A DNA stretch of 64,000 nucleotides from Cupriavidus necator A5-1 (GCF_000744095.1 NZ_JQLI01000001.1:4216001-4280000); one strand, 5' to 3'. Numbered from the stretch's first letter, positions 1 through 9,144 are shown. Program-made: numbers and translations. The notes: generated by a model from the letters alone, not told the origin.

Positions 1-1
1 G

Positions 2-877
2 CGCGCCGCCAACCTGGCGAAGCTGGCCGCCACGCTGACTGCCGCCGCGGTGGCGGCGGTGGACGGCAACCCCTACCACTACGACGCGGCATTGTTCGAC
101 GCCAAGCCGCATCCCGGCCAAAAGCGCGCCGCGCAGCGCATCCGCCAACTGCTGGGCGACACGCGCGCGCCACGGCACGCCAACCGCTTGCAGGACCGCT
201 ACTCGCTGCGCTGCGCGCCGCACGTGATCGGCGTGCTGGAAGACGCGCTCGACTGGTCGCGGCGCTGGATCGAGACCGAGCTGAACAGCGCCAACGACAA
301 CCCGCTGGTCGAGCCCGACGAAGAGCGCCTGCTGCACGGCGGCCACTTCTACGGCGGGCATATCGCCTTCGCCATGGACGCGCTCAAGACCGCCGTCGCC
401 AGCGTCGCCGACCTGACGGACCGCCAGCTCGCCACGCTGGTCGATCCGCGCTACAACAACGGGCTGCCGGCCAACCTGTCCGGTGCCACCGGTGCCGACG
501 CGCCGCTGAACCACGGCCTGAAGGCGGTGCAGATCGGCGCCTCGGCATGGACCGCCGAGGCACTCAAGCACACCATGCCGGCCACCGCGTTCTCGCGCTC
601 GACCGAATGCCACAACCAGGACAAGGTCAGCATGGGCACCATCGCCAGCCGCGATTGCCTGCGCGTGCTGGACCTCAGCGAACAAGTGGCGGCCGCGATG
701 CTGGTCGCCGTGCGCCAGGGCATCGCGCTGCGGCTGCGCACGGGCTACACGCTGCCGCAACGGCTACGACCGCTGGCCGAGCGGCTGGAAGCGGAGATCC
801 CGCTGATCGTGCAGGACCGCGCGCTCGAACCCGAACTGCGCCGGCTGCTGCAGGAAGTGCGGGAAGCCAAGTGGTAA
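2..877 (+). CDS. Aromatic amino acid ammonia-lyase (HAL/PAL family), C-terminal part
   Basis: The reading frame is open from the first bases of the window, so the gene begins upstream. About 290 residues of the C-terminal part remain. Family landmarks are QDRYSLRCAPH and ELNSANDNPLVEP, which in histidine/phenylalanine/tyrosine ammonia-lyases line the active site. The segment that forms the MIO prosthetic group (Ala-Ser-Gly) lies outside the window, so substrate preference cannot be read. These enzymes remove ammonia non-oxidatively from an aromatic amino acid to give urocanate or a cinnamate. A cation:proton antiporter follows 19 bp downstream on the same strand and no hut genes are visible, so a role other than histidine catabolism is possible. 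Confidence 0.85.
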   Translation, partial: RAANLAKLAATLTAAAVAAVDGNPYHYDAALFDAKPHPGQKRAAQRIRQLLGDTRAPRHANRLQDRYSLRCAPHVIGVLEDALDWSRRWIETELNSANDNPLVEPDEERLLHGGHFYGGHIAFAMDALKTAVASVADLTDRQLATLVDPRYNNGLPANLSGATGADAPLNHGLKAVQIGASAWTAEALKHTMPATAFSRSTECHNQDKVSMGTIASRDCLRVLDLSEQVAAAMLVAVRQGIALRLRTGYTLPQRLRPLAERLEAEIPLIVQDRALEPELRRLLQEVREAKW

Positions 878-896
878 GCATCAGGAGAATCGCGCA

Positions 897-2108
897 ATGA
901 ACGCCGTCAGCATCTTCTTCCTGCAGGCGATGCTGGTGGTCGCACTGCCCTACCTGCTGTGGCGCGGCGCCGGCCTGCAGTCGGTGTTCCCGCTGGTCGG
1001 CGTGCAGGTGCTGGCCGGCATCCTGCTCGGCCCGTCGGTGTTCGGGCAGCTCGCGCCACAGGGCTGGACCGCGCTGTTCGGGCCCGATCACCTGCCGATG
1101 CTGTCCGGCCTGCAGTGGCTGGCGGTGACGCTGTTCTGCTTCCTGACCGGCCTGCATCTGCGCGAGGGCAGCGTGCCCGCGCACTGGCGCGCGACCGTGC
1201 AGATCTCGCTCGGCAGCATCGCCGTGCCGTTCGCGCTCGGCGCCGCGGCGGGGTGGTGGATGATCGGGGCCGGCTGGCCCGTGGGCGGCGAGCGCACCGA
1301 TCCTTACTGGTTCGCCTGCGCCATGGGCATCTGTACTGCCGTCACGGCACTGCCGGTGCTGGGGGCGGTGCTGCGCGAGATGCGGCTGACGGGGACGCCG
1401 CTAGGCCAGTTGGCCTTACGCTGCGCGGCGGTCAACGATGCCTGGGTGTGGCTGTTCCTGACGGTGGTGCTGCTGCAGCACGGCGGCAATGACGGCGCCG
1501 CCGCCGTGGCTACTCGAGCCGGGGCCTACCTGGCGTTCATGTTTCTCGCGGTGCGGCCAACGCTGGCATGGCTGCTGCGCCGGCGCCCGCCGGAAACGGA
1601 GATGCTGCTGGCGATGGCACTGTTCCTGGTGCTGGCCTCGGCCTTCCTCGGCGAACTCGCCGGACTGCATCACGTGATGGGCGGCTTCGTCGCCGGGCTG
1701 GTCTGGCCCGCGCGCGAAGCGCAGCGCGTGCGCCAGCAGCTGGAGCCGACCACGGTGGTCATGCTGCTGCCCTTCTTCTTCCTCGCCGCCGGGCTGCGCA
1801 CCGAGATCTCGTTGGATAACTGGATGACGTTGCTGATCGCCGCGGTGTCGCTGGCGATCGCCATCGCCGGCAAGATGGCCGGCGTAGCGCTCCCTGCGCG
1901 CCGCGCGGGCCTGGGCTGGGGCGACGCGCTTGCGCTGGGTGCGCTGCTGCAGACCAAGGGACTGGTCGAGGTAGTGGTGCTGACCGTGCTGCTGGACGCG
2001 CGCATCATCAGCACCACGGCGTTTTCCGGATTGCTGCTGATGGCGCTGGCCAGCACGCTGCTGGCGCGACCATTGACGGTGCTGGTGGCGCGCGGAAGGC
2101 TGCGCTAA
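897..2108 (+). CDS. Cation:proton antiporter (CPA2-type Na+/H+ exchanger family)
   Basis: The 403-residue protein is almost entirely hydrophobic with about 11-12 predicted membrane segments, the length of the CPA membrane domain without any C-terminal TrkA-N domain. Family-like stretches are GILLGPSVFG near residue 40 and the LHHVMGGFVAGLVWP segment near residue 255. It should exchange a monovalent cation for protons across the inner membrane. The ATG lies 19 bp after the ammonia-lyase stop with AGGAG-like bases just before it, so the two genes are probably co-transcribed. The link between a lyase and an antiporter is unexplained; ammonium or cation homeostasis during deamination is only a guess. 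Confidence 0.8.
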   Translation: MNAVSIFFLQAMLVVALPYLLWRGAGLQSVFPLVGVQVLAGILLGPSVFGQLAPQGWTALFGPDHLPMLSGLQWLAVTLFCFLTGLHLREGSVPAHWRATVQISLGSIAVPFALGAAAGWWMIGAGWPVGGERTDPYWFACAMGICTAVTALPVLGAVLREMRLTGTPLGQLALRCAAVNDAWVWLFLTVVLLQHGGNDGAAAVATRAGAYLAFMFLAVRPTLAWLLRRRPPETEMLLAMALFLVLASAFLGELAGLHHVMGGFVAGLVWPAREAQRVRQQLEPTTVVMLLPFFFLAAGLRTEISLDNWMTLLIAAVSLAIAIAGKMAGVALPARRAGLGWGDALALGALLQTKGLVEVVVLTVLLDARIISTTAFSGLLLMALASTLLARPLTVLVARGRLR

Positions 2109-2120
2109 GGGCGCTGCAGC

Positions 2121-3012
2121 TTACACCGGCGTGAAGCCAGGCAGTCGCGCGATCTCCGCCCCCAGGTAGTCGAGCAACACCCACACCCGCGCCGGCTGGT
2201 AGCGCCGCGACGGATACACCAGGAAGGCCTCCTGCGCGGGGCCGCTCCAGCGCGGCAGCACGCGCTGCAGCGCGCCGCGGTGGAGCAGGTCCTGCACCAG
2301 CCAGGCCGGCGTCAGGCCGAAGCCGGCGCCTGCCAGGAAGCTCTCGCGCATTGCCAGCGAGTGGTTGATGCGATAGCGGCATGGCGCACTGACCAGCGCC
2401 TGACCGCCAGGACCGTCGAGCACGATGTCATCGCCTGCGGCCAACCAGCTGAAGCGCAGGATCTGGTGGCGGGCCAGATCCGCTGGCTGGCGGATGCGCG
2501 GATGACGTGCCAGGTAGTTGGGCGAGGCCACCAGCATCCGCTGCGACACCGCGACCCGGCGGGCGATCACATTGGGCGGCAGCGTCGCGCCGAGCCGCAC
2601 CGCGACGTCGACGCCCTCCTCCACCAGGTCGACGAAGCGGTCGTCGAACAGCAACTCCACTCCACGTTGGGGTAGCGCTGCTGGAATGCCAGCACCAGCG
2701 CATTGAGCCGCAGCACGCCGAGGCTGGCCGGCGCGCTGATGCGCACGCGGCCGGCGGCTCGCTCGGACAGGCCGCGTGCGTCGCTGACCGCTTCACCGTA
2801 TTCGTCCAGCACGCGGCGCGCGCGTTCGTAGAAGCGACGGCCGGCTTCGGTCGGCGACAGGCTGGTGGTGCTGCGCTCCAGCAGCCTGACGCCCATCTCC
2901 TTCTCCAGTGCGGCCACGATCTTGCTGATGGTCGGCTGCGTCGAGTGCTGCTCGCGCGCCACCGCTGACAGGCTGCCCAGCTCGACGGCGCGCACGAAGG
3001 CCTGCCACGCCC
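2121..3012 (-). pseudogene. LysR-type regulator remnant: frameshifted and 5'-truncated
   Basis: The N-terminal winged helix (VRAVELGSLSAVAREQHSTQ, then PTISKIVAALE) is in one frame down to about 2660. The effector domain (ELLFDDRFVDLVEEGVD onward) continues in another frame to the stop at 2121. At 2655-2668 a single base appears to be missing: a G restored after GTGGAGTGG would rejoin the two halves. The 5' end is also gone. The frame runs back through AWQAF to about 3010 and then meets the reading frame of a divergent hydrolase, with no start codon. Both lesions argue for a dead gene. In intact form it would have been a DNA-binding activator of about 300 residues. Confidence 0.85.
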
Positions 3013-3627
3013 GACACCAACCGCCGCTGGCCCGACGTGCTGGCGCAGCGCCTGGCCGGCGACGGCGTCGCCGTGCTCAACGCCGGCATCTCCGGCGGTC
3101 GGCTGCTGCGCGACGGCATGGGCGTATCCGCGCTGGCACGGCTCGATCGCGATGTGCTGAGCCAACCGCATGTGCGGGCGGTAATCGCCGCAATCGGCAT
3201 CAACGATATCGCCTGGCCGGGCTCGACCTTTGCGCCGGGTGATGCCGTCCCGCAAGCTGCCGAGCTGATCGACGGCTACCGCCGCCTGATCGCCCGCGCC
3301 CATGCGCGCGGCGTGCGCGTGATCGGCGCCACCATCACACCGTTTGCCGGCGCGCTACGGGATACGCCGATCCGCGGGTATGACAGCCCCGGCAAGGACG
3401 CGGTGCGGCTGGCGGTCAACGACTGGGTCCGCCATGGCGGCGAGTTCGATGCGGTGGTGGCCTTCGATGCAGCGGTGCGCGATCCCGCGCGGCCCGAGGC
3501 CATGCTGCTTGTGTTCGACAGCGGCGATCACCTGCATCCGGGCGATGCCGGCTACCGCGCCATGGCCTCGCGGATGGATGCGGCGCTGCTAAGCAAGCTG
3601 GTGCGCAGCGCGGCCCTGGCGCATTGA
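3007..3627 (+). pseudogene. SGNH/GDSL hydrolase remnant lacking its N-terminus
   Basis: From TPDTNRRWPDVLAQRL onward the protein matches the SGNH hydrolase fold: the GISGGR block follows, then GIND (block III Asn, near residue 60 of the remnant) and the catalytic DGDH-like Asp-x-x-His as SGDHLHPGDAGY near the end. Block I, the GDS nucleophile motif that should lie about 10 residues before TPDTNRRW, is missing. At that point the sequence runs directly into the 5'-truncated LysR gene on the other strand. Without the nucleophilic Ser the product cannot be an active esterase. A GTG at 3037 could still start translation of a 196-residue fragment. Confidence 0.8.
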
Positions 3628-3664
3628 ATCACGGCGCCTGGCGCGCCTGCAGGATGCGGTCGGC

Positions 3665-4120
3665 CTAAGCGCGCCAGCCGTCGGCTTCCGACAGTCCGCC
3701 GAAGATCGCGTCCTTCGCCATATCCGCCATCCACTGGTGCTTGGCAGCAATGGCCGATGCCATCAGCGGCGCGATGCCAGCCTCGGCGACCGTGCGCGCC
3801 GCTTCAGCCATTTCCTCCGCGCGCCGCTTGCCGTGCTGCGCGACGCGGCAGAACAGGTAGCCGCCCAGCGCCTGCCAGTCGATGCCGGGGAAGGTCTCGG
3901 CCAGCGTCGGCAGCATATGGTCCTCGACGCCGTAGTGGCGGGCATTGGTGTACCTCTCCACCACCAGCGCTTCCAGCCCATTGATGATGATGCTGCGGCT
4001 CATCTTGATTGCCGACGCCGTGCCAACACGGTCCGACACCGCCTTTGCATCCATGCCGAGCGCGCACAGCAGCGGCGCCGATTGCGCGGCATCGGGGCCG
4101 CTCAGCGGCATCGCAGTCGC
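3665..4120 (-). pseudogene. 6-phosphogluconate-dehydrogenase-like protein, C-terminal DUF1932 fragment
   Basis: The conserved stretch ALGMDAKAVSDRVGTASAIK followed by MSRSIIINGLEALVVE is the hallmark start of the DUF1932 C-terminal domain of NAD(P)-binding dehydrogenases related to 3-hydroxyisobutyrate and 6-phosphogluconate dehydrogenase. The whole N-terminal Rossmann domain, about 170 residues, is absent. Upstream of about 4120 the frame encodes Cys/Arg-rich nonsense opposite the LigA-like gene. The fragment cannot bind NAD and is most likely a relic. Intact relatives often sit in protocatechuate 4,5-cleavage clusters, which fits the next gene. Confidence 0.75.
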
Positions 4121-4121
4121 C

Positions 4122-4613
4122 ATGTACGAGAACGAGGCCTGTACCGATCCGCAGCGGCAGGCCGCACGTGCGGCGCGCCAGCGCGAGCATATCGGGCACC
4201 AGTTGCGCGGCATCGAGGCACTCGAAGGCACCTACCCGTTCACGCTGGAAACCAGCGTGCGCGCGTATCGCATCAACCGCTACCAGCACCAGCTGGTGCT
4301 GCCGGAGTTCCGCGAGCGCTTCCTGGCCGATCCGCAGGCCACCTACGATGAAGCCGGCCTGACCGCGCAGGAACAGGACCTGATCACGCGGCGCGACTGG
4401 CGCGGCATGATCCACTACGGCGTGATCTTCTTCCTGCTGGAGAAGCTCGGCGCGGTCAGCGGCGTGTCGAACCTGCATATCTATGCCGCGATGCGCGGGC
4501 AGTCACTCGAAGACTTCCAGAAGACGCGCAATGCGCCCGGCGCGCTGTATTCGGTGGCCGGCAGCGCGGGCAGCGGCACGACGTGGAACAGCACGTCCGG
4601 CAAGCCTGGCTAA
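4122..4613 (+). CDS. Protocatechuate 4,5-dioxygenase alpha subunit (LigA-like), possibly 5'-altered
   Basis: From about 4210 the protein (RGIEALEGTYPFTLETSVRA, then YRINRY) has the LigA-domain pattern: a Tyr/Phe-rich start, an RERFLADPQATYDEAGLT segment, a DWRGMIHYGVIFFLLEKLGA helix and a C-terminal GALYSVAG. LigA is the small non-catalytic alpha chain that pairs with the Fe(II) beta chain LigB for meta-cleavage of protocatechuate or gallate. No ligB follows; a broken Bug receptor does. The first 30 residues from the ATG at 4122 are Arg/Gln-rich and unlike the family, and they overlap the junction where the neighbouring dehydrogenase is truncated. The true 5' end may therefore be lost. Function without a beta chain nearby is doubtful. 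Confidence 0.6.
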   Translation: MYENEACTDPQRQAARAARQREHIGHQLRGIEALEGTYPFTLETSVRAYRINRYQHQLVLPEFRERFLADPQATYDEAGLTAQEQDLITRRDWRGMIHYGVIFFLLEKLGAVSGVSNLHIYAAMRGQSLEDFQKTRNAPGALYSVAGSAGSGTTWNSTSGKPG

Positions 4614-4711
4614 AGCCCGACCACACGAATCCCCTAACTAATCGCTCCCGCCGTGCGCCCGCGTACGGCGTGGGCCTCTGCGCGCCGAAAATCCCGATCC
4701 TGGAGAATCCC

Positions 4712-5683
4712 ATGAAACGCATCATCACGCTGGCCGCACTGGTCGCGGCTTCCCTGACCTTCAGCAGCCCTGCGCTGCATGCCGAGACCTATCCCGCGCG
4801 CCCGGTGCGCATGGTGGTGCCGTATGCCGCGGGCGGCGGCGTCGATATCGTCGCGCGCGCCGTGGGGCAGAAGATGGCAACGGTGCTGGGCCAGCCGGTG
4901 ATCGTCGACAACAAGCCCGGTGCCAGCACCAATATCGGCATGGAAGCCGTGGCGCACGCGCAGCCGGACGGCTACACCATCATGATGGCGTCCAACAGCC
5001 TGGCCACCAACGCCAGCCTGTTCCCCAAGCTCGGCTTCAACCCGGCGAAGGATTTCGCGCCGCTGGCGCGCGTAGGTTAGGCGCCGCTGGTGCTGGTGGT
5101 GCCGGCCAGGCGCGGCCCGGCTTCGCTGCGCGCGCTGATGAGCCAGGCCAAGAGCGCACCGGGCACGCTGTCGTATGGCTCGGCCGGCAATGGCAGCTCC
5201 GGCCATCTTGCCTCCGAACTGTTCAAGGACGCCGCCGCCATCAACGTGCTGCACGTGCCGTATAAGGGCGGCGCGCCGGCCATCACCGACCTGCTCGGCG
5301 AACGCCTGTCGTTCATGAACATCAATCCGCTGGAGGTGTTGTCGCACCTGCGCGCCGGCACGCTCAAGGCGCTGGCGGTGGCCAGCGAGCATCGCACGCC
5401 GCTGCTGCCTGACGTACCCACCATGCGCGAGCAGGGCCTGCCCGGCTTTACCGCTACAGTCTGGTGGGGCCTGGTAGCGCCGGCGGGCACGCCGCCGGCG
5501 GTGGTCGAGCGCCTGAACCAGGCGGCCAACAAGGCGCTTGCCGATCCGGCGGTGCGCCAGCAACTGTCGCAGGTCGGCGTGACGATCTCGGCAGGTACCC
5601 CGGCGGCGTTTGGCGACTTTATCCGCTCGGAGACGGCCACCTGGGCCGCGGTGATCCGCAAGGCGAACGTGCGCGCCGACTGA
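4712..5683 (+). pseudogene. Bug-family (TTT) substrate-binding protein with an in-frame amber stop
   Basis: An ATG with GGAG upstream starts a signal peptide (MKRIITLAALVAASLTF...LHA) and a TctC/Bug receptor of 323 codons: YPARPVRMVVPYAAGGGVD, PGASTNIG, HVPYKGGAPAITDLL, and the C-terminal helices. Codon 123 (5078-5080) is TAG in the context RVG-stop-APLVLVV, where relatives normally carry Tyr. The frame is unbroken on both sides, so one substitution kills the gene. The intact protein would bind a carboxylate in the periplasm for a tripartite tricarboxylate transporter. It lies 99 bp after the LigA-like gene and shares its decayed surroundings. Confidence 0.9.
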
Positions 5684-5865
5684 AGGCGCCGGCACGCTGA
5701 CGTGATGGGCCCATGCCCGGCAGGAATGGCAGCTATGCCGGCCGGCCGTCTACCGGGCAGGCCGGGGTTTTCCGATCATTGGGTCATGGCAAGCCAAGCA
5801 GGGCACGCCACGCGGCAGAGGCAGATGCCAGCCGCCCACCCCAGATCGAACACCGGAGAACCACC

Positions 5866-6537
5866 ATGTCGCTGCAAGACAAGCTCGATGCCTTCAAGGC
5901 GGACTTCAAGGCCGGCAAGCCGCCCTACAACGCGCCGCCGGAAATCCACCCGATCATGGAGCGCGCCACCGCCGAGCTGATCGCTTCCGGCCAGGCAGGC
6001 CGTGCGATCAAGGCCGGCGAGCGCGCGCCCGCCTTCGTGCTGCGCGACCAGGACAACAACGAAGTCTCTTCCGCCGCGCTGCTGCAGCAAGGACCGCTGG
6101 TAGTGACGTTCTATCGCGGCGTCTGGTGCCCGTACTGCAACCTGGAACTGCAGGCGCTGAACGAGGCGTTGCCACAGATCGAAGCGCTGGGCGCGCGCGT
6201 AGTCGCGATCTCGCCGCAGACCGCGGTCAACAGCCGCAAGTCTGTGCGCACGGGGCAGCTGGGCTTTCCGGTGCTGAGCGATGTGGGCAATGAAACCGCT
6301 GCCGCGTTCGGGTTGCGCTTCGCGCTGCCGGATTACCTGGTGGACCTGTACAAGGCGCTGAAGAACGACCTGCCCGCTTTCAACGGCGATCCGAGCTGGA
6401 CCCTGCCGATGCCGGCGCGCTATGTAATCGGCACCGACGGCATCGTGCTGTATTCGGAAGTCAATCCCGACTACACGCAACGGCCCGATCCGTCGGAGAT
6501 GCTGCCGGTGCTGCAGCGGGCAGCGGCGACTGCCTGA
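5866..6537 (+). CDS. Peroxiredoxin-like protein (AhpC/TSA family)
   Basis: This is a 223-residue cytosolic protein with a thioredoxin fold. The helical N-terminal extension (residues 1-50) is followed by GERAPAFVLRD and the active-site segment TFYRGVWCPYCNLEL, a CPYC dithiol at about residue 91. Peroxiredoxin-like proteins of this group reduce peroxides or act as disulfide reductases; the substrate is not known from sequence. The ATG was chosen over longer in-frame extensions because GGAGAA sits at optimal distance (5855-5860). The convergent LysR gene ends 18 bp downstream. Confidence 0.85.
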   Translation: MSLQDKLDAFKADFKAGKPPYNAPPEIHPIMERATAELIASGQAGRAIKAGERAPAFVLRDQDNNEVSSAALLQQGPLVVTFYRGVWCPYCNLELQALNEALPQIEALGARVVAISPQTAVNSRKSVRTGQLGFPVLSDVGNETAAAFGLRFALPDYLVDLYKALKNDLPAFNGDPSWTLPMPARYVIGTDGIVLYSEVNPDYTQRPDPSEMLPVLQRAAATA

Positions 6538-6555
6538 GCGGCATGTGGGGCCGTG

Positions 6556-7467
6556 TCAGGGCTGCGCGGCCCCGGCATGGCCCGCATCGGCAAGGATTTC
6601 CTCGACGAAGGCCACGAACGCGCGCGCCTTCGATGTGGCCAACCGGCCGGACGGAAACACTGCCCACAGGTCGACCGGCGGCAGCGTCCAGTCGGTCAGT
6701 ACCGCGCGCACGCGACCGCCGGCCAGCTCCGGGGCGAACATCCAGGCGGAGGCCACGGCCAGGCCCATGTCGCTCAGCACTGCGGCGCGCATGCCCTCGG
6801 CGGCGCTGACGCGCAGGCGGCCTGACACCATCACCGCCACTTCCGCCCCGTCGCGCGTGAACGACCAGGATTCGCCGCCGCCACGCACGGTGTAGACGAT
6901 GGCTTCGTGCCGGCTCAGCTCGGCAGGCGTGGCAGGCTCGCCGGCTTCGGCAAGGTAGGCGGCCGTGGCGACCACCAGCCGCGGGCTGCGGCCGATGCGT
7001 CGCGCGGTCATGGTGGAGTCGTCGAGCACCCCCATGCGCAGCGCGACGTCGGTGCCGTCTTCAAGCAGGTCGATATTGCGGTCGTCGAGCGCGATATCGA
7101 TCTCCAGCTGCGGGTGGCGCGCCATGAAGGTCTTCAGCGCAGGCAATACATGGAGCCGGGCAAAGGTCACCGCCGCCGATACCCGCAGGCGCCCGGACAG
7201 GGCTTGCGACGCGGTGCGCACCGCATCCTCGGCCTCGTCCACCTGCTCGATGGCGCGCCGCGCGTACTCGTAATAGCGCTGCCCCGCATCGGTCGGCGTC
7301 AGCCCGCGCGTGGAGCGCAGCAGCAGGCGCGTGCCCAGTCGCGCTTCAAGCTGCGCGATGGTCTTCGAGATCGCGGGCTGGCCGAGATTGAGCCGGCGCG
7401 CCGCGCCCGAGAACGAGCCGGCCTCGACCACGCTGACATAGGTTTCCATCGCGGCAAGGCGGTCCAT
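6556..7467 (-). CDS. LysR-family transcriptional regulator
   Basis: The protein has 303 residues. The N-terminal winged helix-turn-helix has the usual signature (METYVSVVEAGSFSGAARRL, then NLGQPAISKTIAQLE). Residues 90-295 form the periplasmic-binding-protein-like effector domain, with the DVALRMG motif near residue 130. It belongs to the large AaeR/DhcR-like group with PPVDLWAVFPSGR near the end. It lies 26 bp downstream of a glutathione transferase gene on the same strand and may be co-transcribed with it. The target is unknown. Longer in-frame starts upstream would overlap the transferase gene and have no family support. Confidence 0.85.
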   Translation of the reverse strand: MDRLAAMETYVSVVEAGSFSGAARRLNLGQPAISKTIAQLEARLGTRLLLRSTRGLTPTDAGQRYYEYARRAIEQVDEAEDAVRTASQALSGRLRVSAAVTFARLHVLPALKTFMARHPQLEIDIALDDRNIDLLEDGTDVALRMGVLDDSTMTARRIGRSPRLVVATAAYLAEAGEPATPAELSRHEAIVYTVRGGGESWSFTRDGAEVAVMVSGRLRVSAAEGMRAAVLSDMGLAVASAWMFAPELAGGRVRAVLTDWTLPPVDLWAVFPSGRLATSKARAFVAFVEEILADAGHAGAAQP

Positions 7468-7493
7468 CGGCTCGAATCTCCGGGTGCCTGCGC

Positions 7494-8147
7494 TCAGTCC
7501 CGATCCGGTGCGCCGGGCGGGAAGAACCCGCGGTACGGACGCGCGTCCTCCACTGCACGCGCAAACGACGGCCGCGCCAGCAGCCGGCTGCGGTAGGCGC
7601 GCAAGTTGGCGCAGTCCGCGGGGATCGGATGTACCCAGTCCGCATAGAACAGCGAGGGCGCCGCCGCGCAATCGGCCAGCGTGAAGTCACTGCCCGCGGC
7701 CCATTCGCGGCCGGGCAGCGTTTGCTCCAGCCATGCGTAGGCCGTCTCGAGCTGTTTGTGCGCTTCGGCCACGCCAAAGGCATCGCGATGCGCCTCCGCG
7801 CGGATGAAATCGAACACGATGCGCTGCATCGGCGTCATCACGTACTGGTCGAAGAAACGGTCGAGCAGGCGGACATCGAGCGCCGCATCGGGCGATTCAG
7901 GCAGCCATCGCACCGTGCCGGGGTAATGGATGTCCAGGTACTCGATGATGATGCTGGATTCGAGCACCGTGCGATCGCCATCGACCAGCACCGGCATGCG
8001 CTTGAGCGGCCACAGTTCGGCGTGCTCAACCATGTTCTGCTCATGGTCGGGCGACAGCATGCGGAACTCGAACGGGATCGCGTTCTCGTACAGCGCGATC
8101 AGGACTTTCTGGCAGTAGGAAGAGAACGGGTGGGCGAACAGTTGCAT
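7494..8147 (-). CDS. Glutathione S-transferase
   Basis: The 217-residue protein has an N-terminal thioredoxin-like domain with FSSYCQKVLIALYE (candidate catalytic Ser/Cys near residues 8-11), the cis-Pro segment MPVLVDGD, and the ESSIIIEYLD motif that contacts the gamma-glutamyl group. An all-helical C-terminal domain contains the FTLADCAAAP N-capping box. It probably conjugates glutathione to electrophiles in the cytosol. The ATG is preceded by AGGAG. It lies between a prolyl aminopeptidase gene (41 bp upstream) and a LysR gene (26 bp downstream), all on the minus strand, so a small operon is likely. Confidence 0.9.
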   Translation of the reverse strand: MQLFAHPFSSYCQKVLIALYENAIPFEFRMLSPDHEQNMVEHAELWPLKRMPVLVDGDRTVLESSIIIEYLDIHYPGTVRWLPESPDAALDVRLLDRFFDQYVMTPMQRIVFDFIRAEAHRDAFGVAEAHKQLETAYAWLEQTLPGREWAAGSDFTLADCAAAPSLFYADWVHPIPADCANLRAYRSRLLARPSFARAVEDARPYRGFFPPGAPDRD

Positions 8148-8187
8148 GCGTTGTCTCCTGGTCTTGTGGTTGTACGCGGCCAGTCGG

Positions 8188-9144
8188 TCATCCCGCTGCC
8201 GCAAAACGGTCGGTCGCGGCGATCAGCTGGTCGAGAATGCCTGGCTCCGTCCATGCATGGCCGGCGCCTTCGATCAGATGGAAATCGGCCTTGGGCCACG
8301 CCTGGTGCAGCGCATAGGCATAGCGCACCGGGCACGGCATATCGTAGCGGCCGTGCACGATCACACCGGGGATCTCGGCCAGCCTTTTTGCATCGCGCAG
8401 CAGTTGCCCGTCTTCCAGCCAGCAGCGGTGGGTGAAGTAATGATTCTCCAGCCGCGCAAAGGCCAGCGCGAAATGGCCGTCGGCGTGCTTGGCGCTGTTG
8501 TCGGCATCTGGAAGCAGTGTGATCGTCCCCCCTTCCCAGACGCTCCACGCGCGCGCGGCTTCCACTTGCTTGTCCTGATCGTCGCCGGTTAGCAGCTTGC
8601 GGTAGGCGGCCATCATGTTGCCGCGCTCGGCCTCGGGCACCGGCGCCTGGAAGCGCTCCCACTTCTCGGGGAACATCTCCGACACGCCGTACTGGTAGTA
8701 CCAGTCCAGCTCCGCCTGCGACACCGTGTAGATGCCGCGCAGTACCAGCTCGCTGACACGCTCGGGATGCTTCTGCGCATATGCCAGCGCCAGCGTCGAG
8801 CCCCATGAGCCCCCGAACACCAGCCAGCGCTCCACGTCCACCAGCGCGCGCAGGCGCTCGATATCGTCCACCAGATGCCAGGTGGTGTTGGCCTCCAGCC
8901 CGGCATGCGGCGTCGAGTTTCCGCAGCCGCGCTGGTCGAACAGCAGCACGTCATAGCGCGCCGGATCGAACAGCCGCCGATGGTCCGCCGAAATCCCGCC
9001 ACCCGGGCCGCCGTGCAGGAACACCGCCGGCTTGGCGCCCGGCGTGCCAACGCGCTCGTAGTAGATGACATGCCCGTCACCGACGTCCAGCGTGCCGTTC
9101 TGATAGGGCTCGATTTCGGGATAGAGGGTGCGCAGGGCGGACAT
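8188..9144 (-). CDS. pip: Proline iminopeptidase (prolyl aminopeptidase)
   Basis: This is a 318-residue alpha/beta hydrolase of peptidase family S33. Diagnostic motifs are HGGPGGG (oxyanion region, residues 43-49), DQRGCGNSTPH, and the nucleophile elbow GGSWGS with Ser near residue 110. Catalytic Asp and His sit in VHGRYDMPCP and GAGHAWTEPG near the C-terminus. The enzyme removes N-terminal proline from peptides in the cytosol. Length is normal for the family. The chosen ATG has a GGAG ribosome-binding site; a start 10 codons upstream is possible but unsupported. Confidence 0.93.
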   Translation of the reverse strand: MSALRTLYPEIEPYQNGTLDVGDGHVIYYERVGTPGAKPAVFLHGGPGGGISADHRRLFDPARYDVLLFDQRGCGNSTPHAGLEANTTWHLVDDIERLRALVDVERWLVFGGSWGSTLALAYAQKHPERVSELVLRGIYTVSQAELDWYYQYGVSEMFPEKWERFQAPVPEAERGNMMAAYRKLLTGDDQDKQVEAARAWSVWEGGTITLLPDADNSAKHADGHFALAFARLENHYFTHRCWLEDGQLLRDAKRLAEIPGVIVHGRYDMPCPVRYAYALHQAWPKADFHLIEGAGHAWTEPGILDQLIAATDRFAAAG

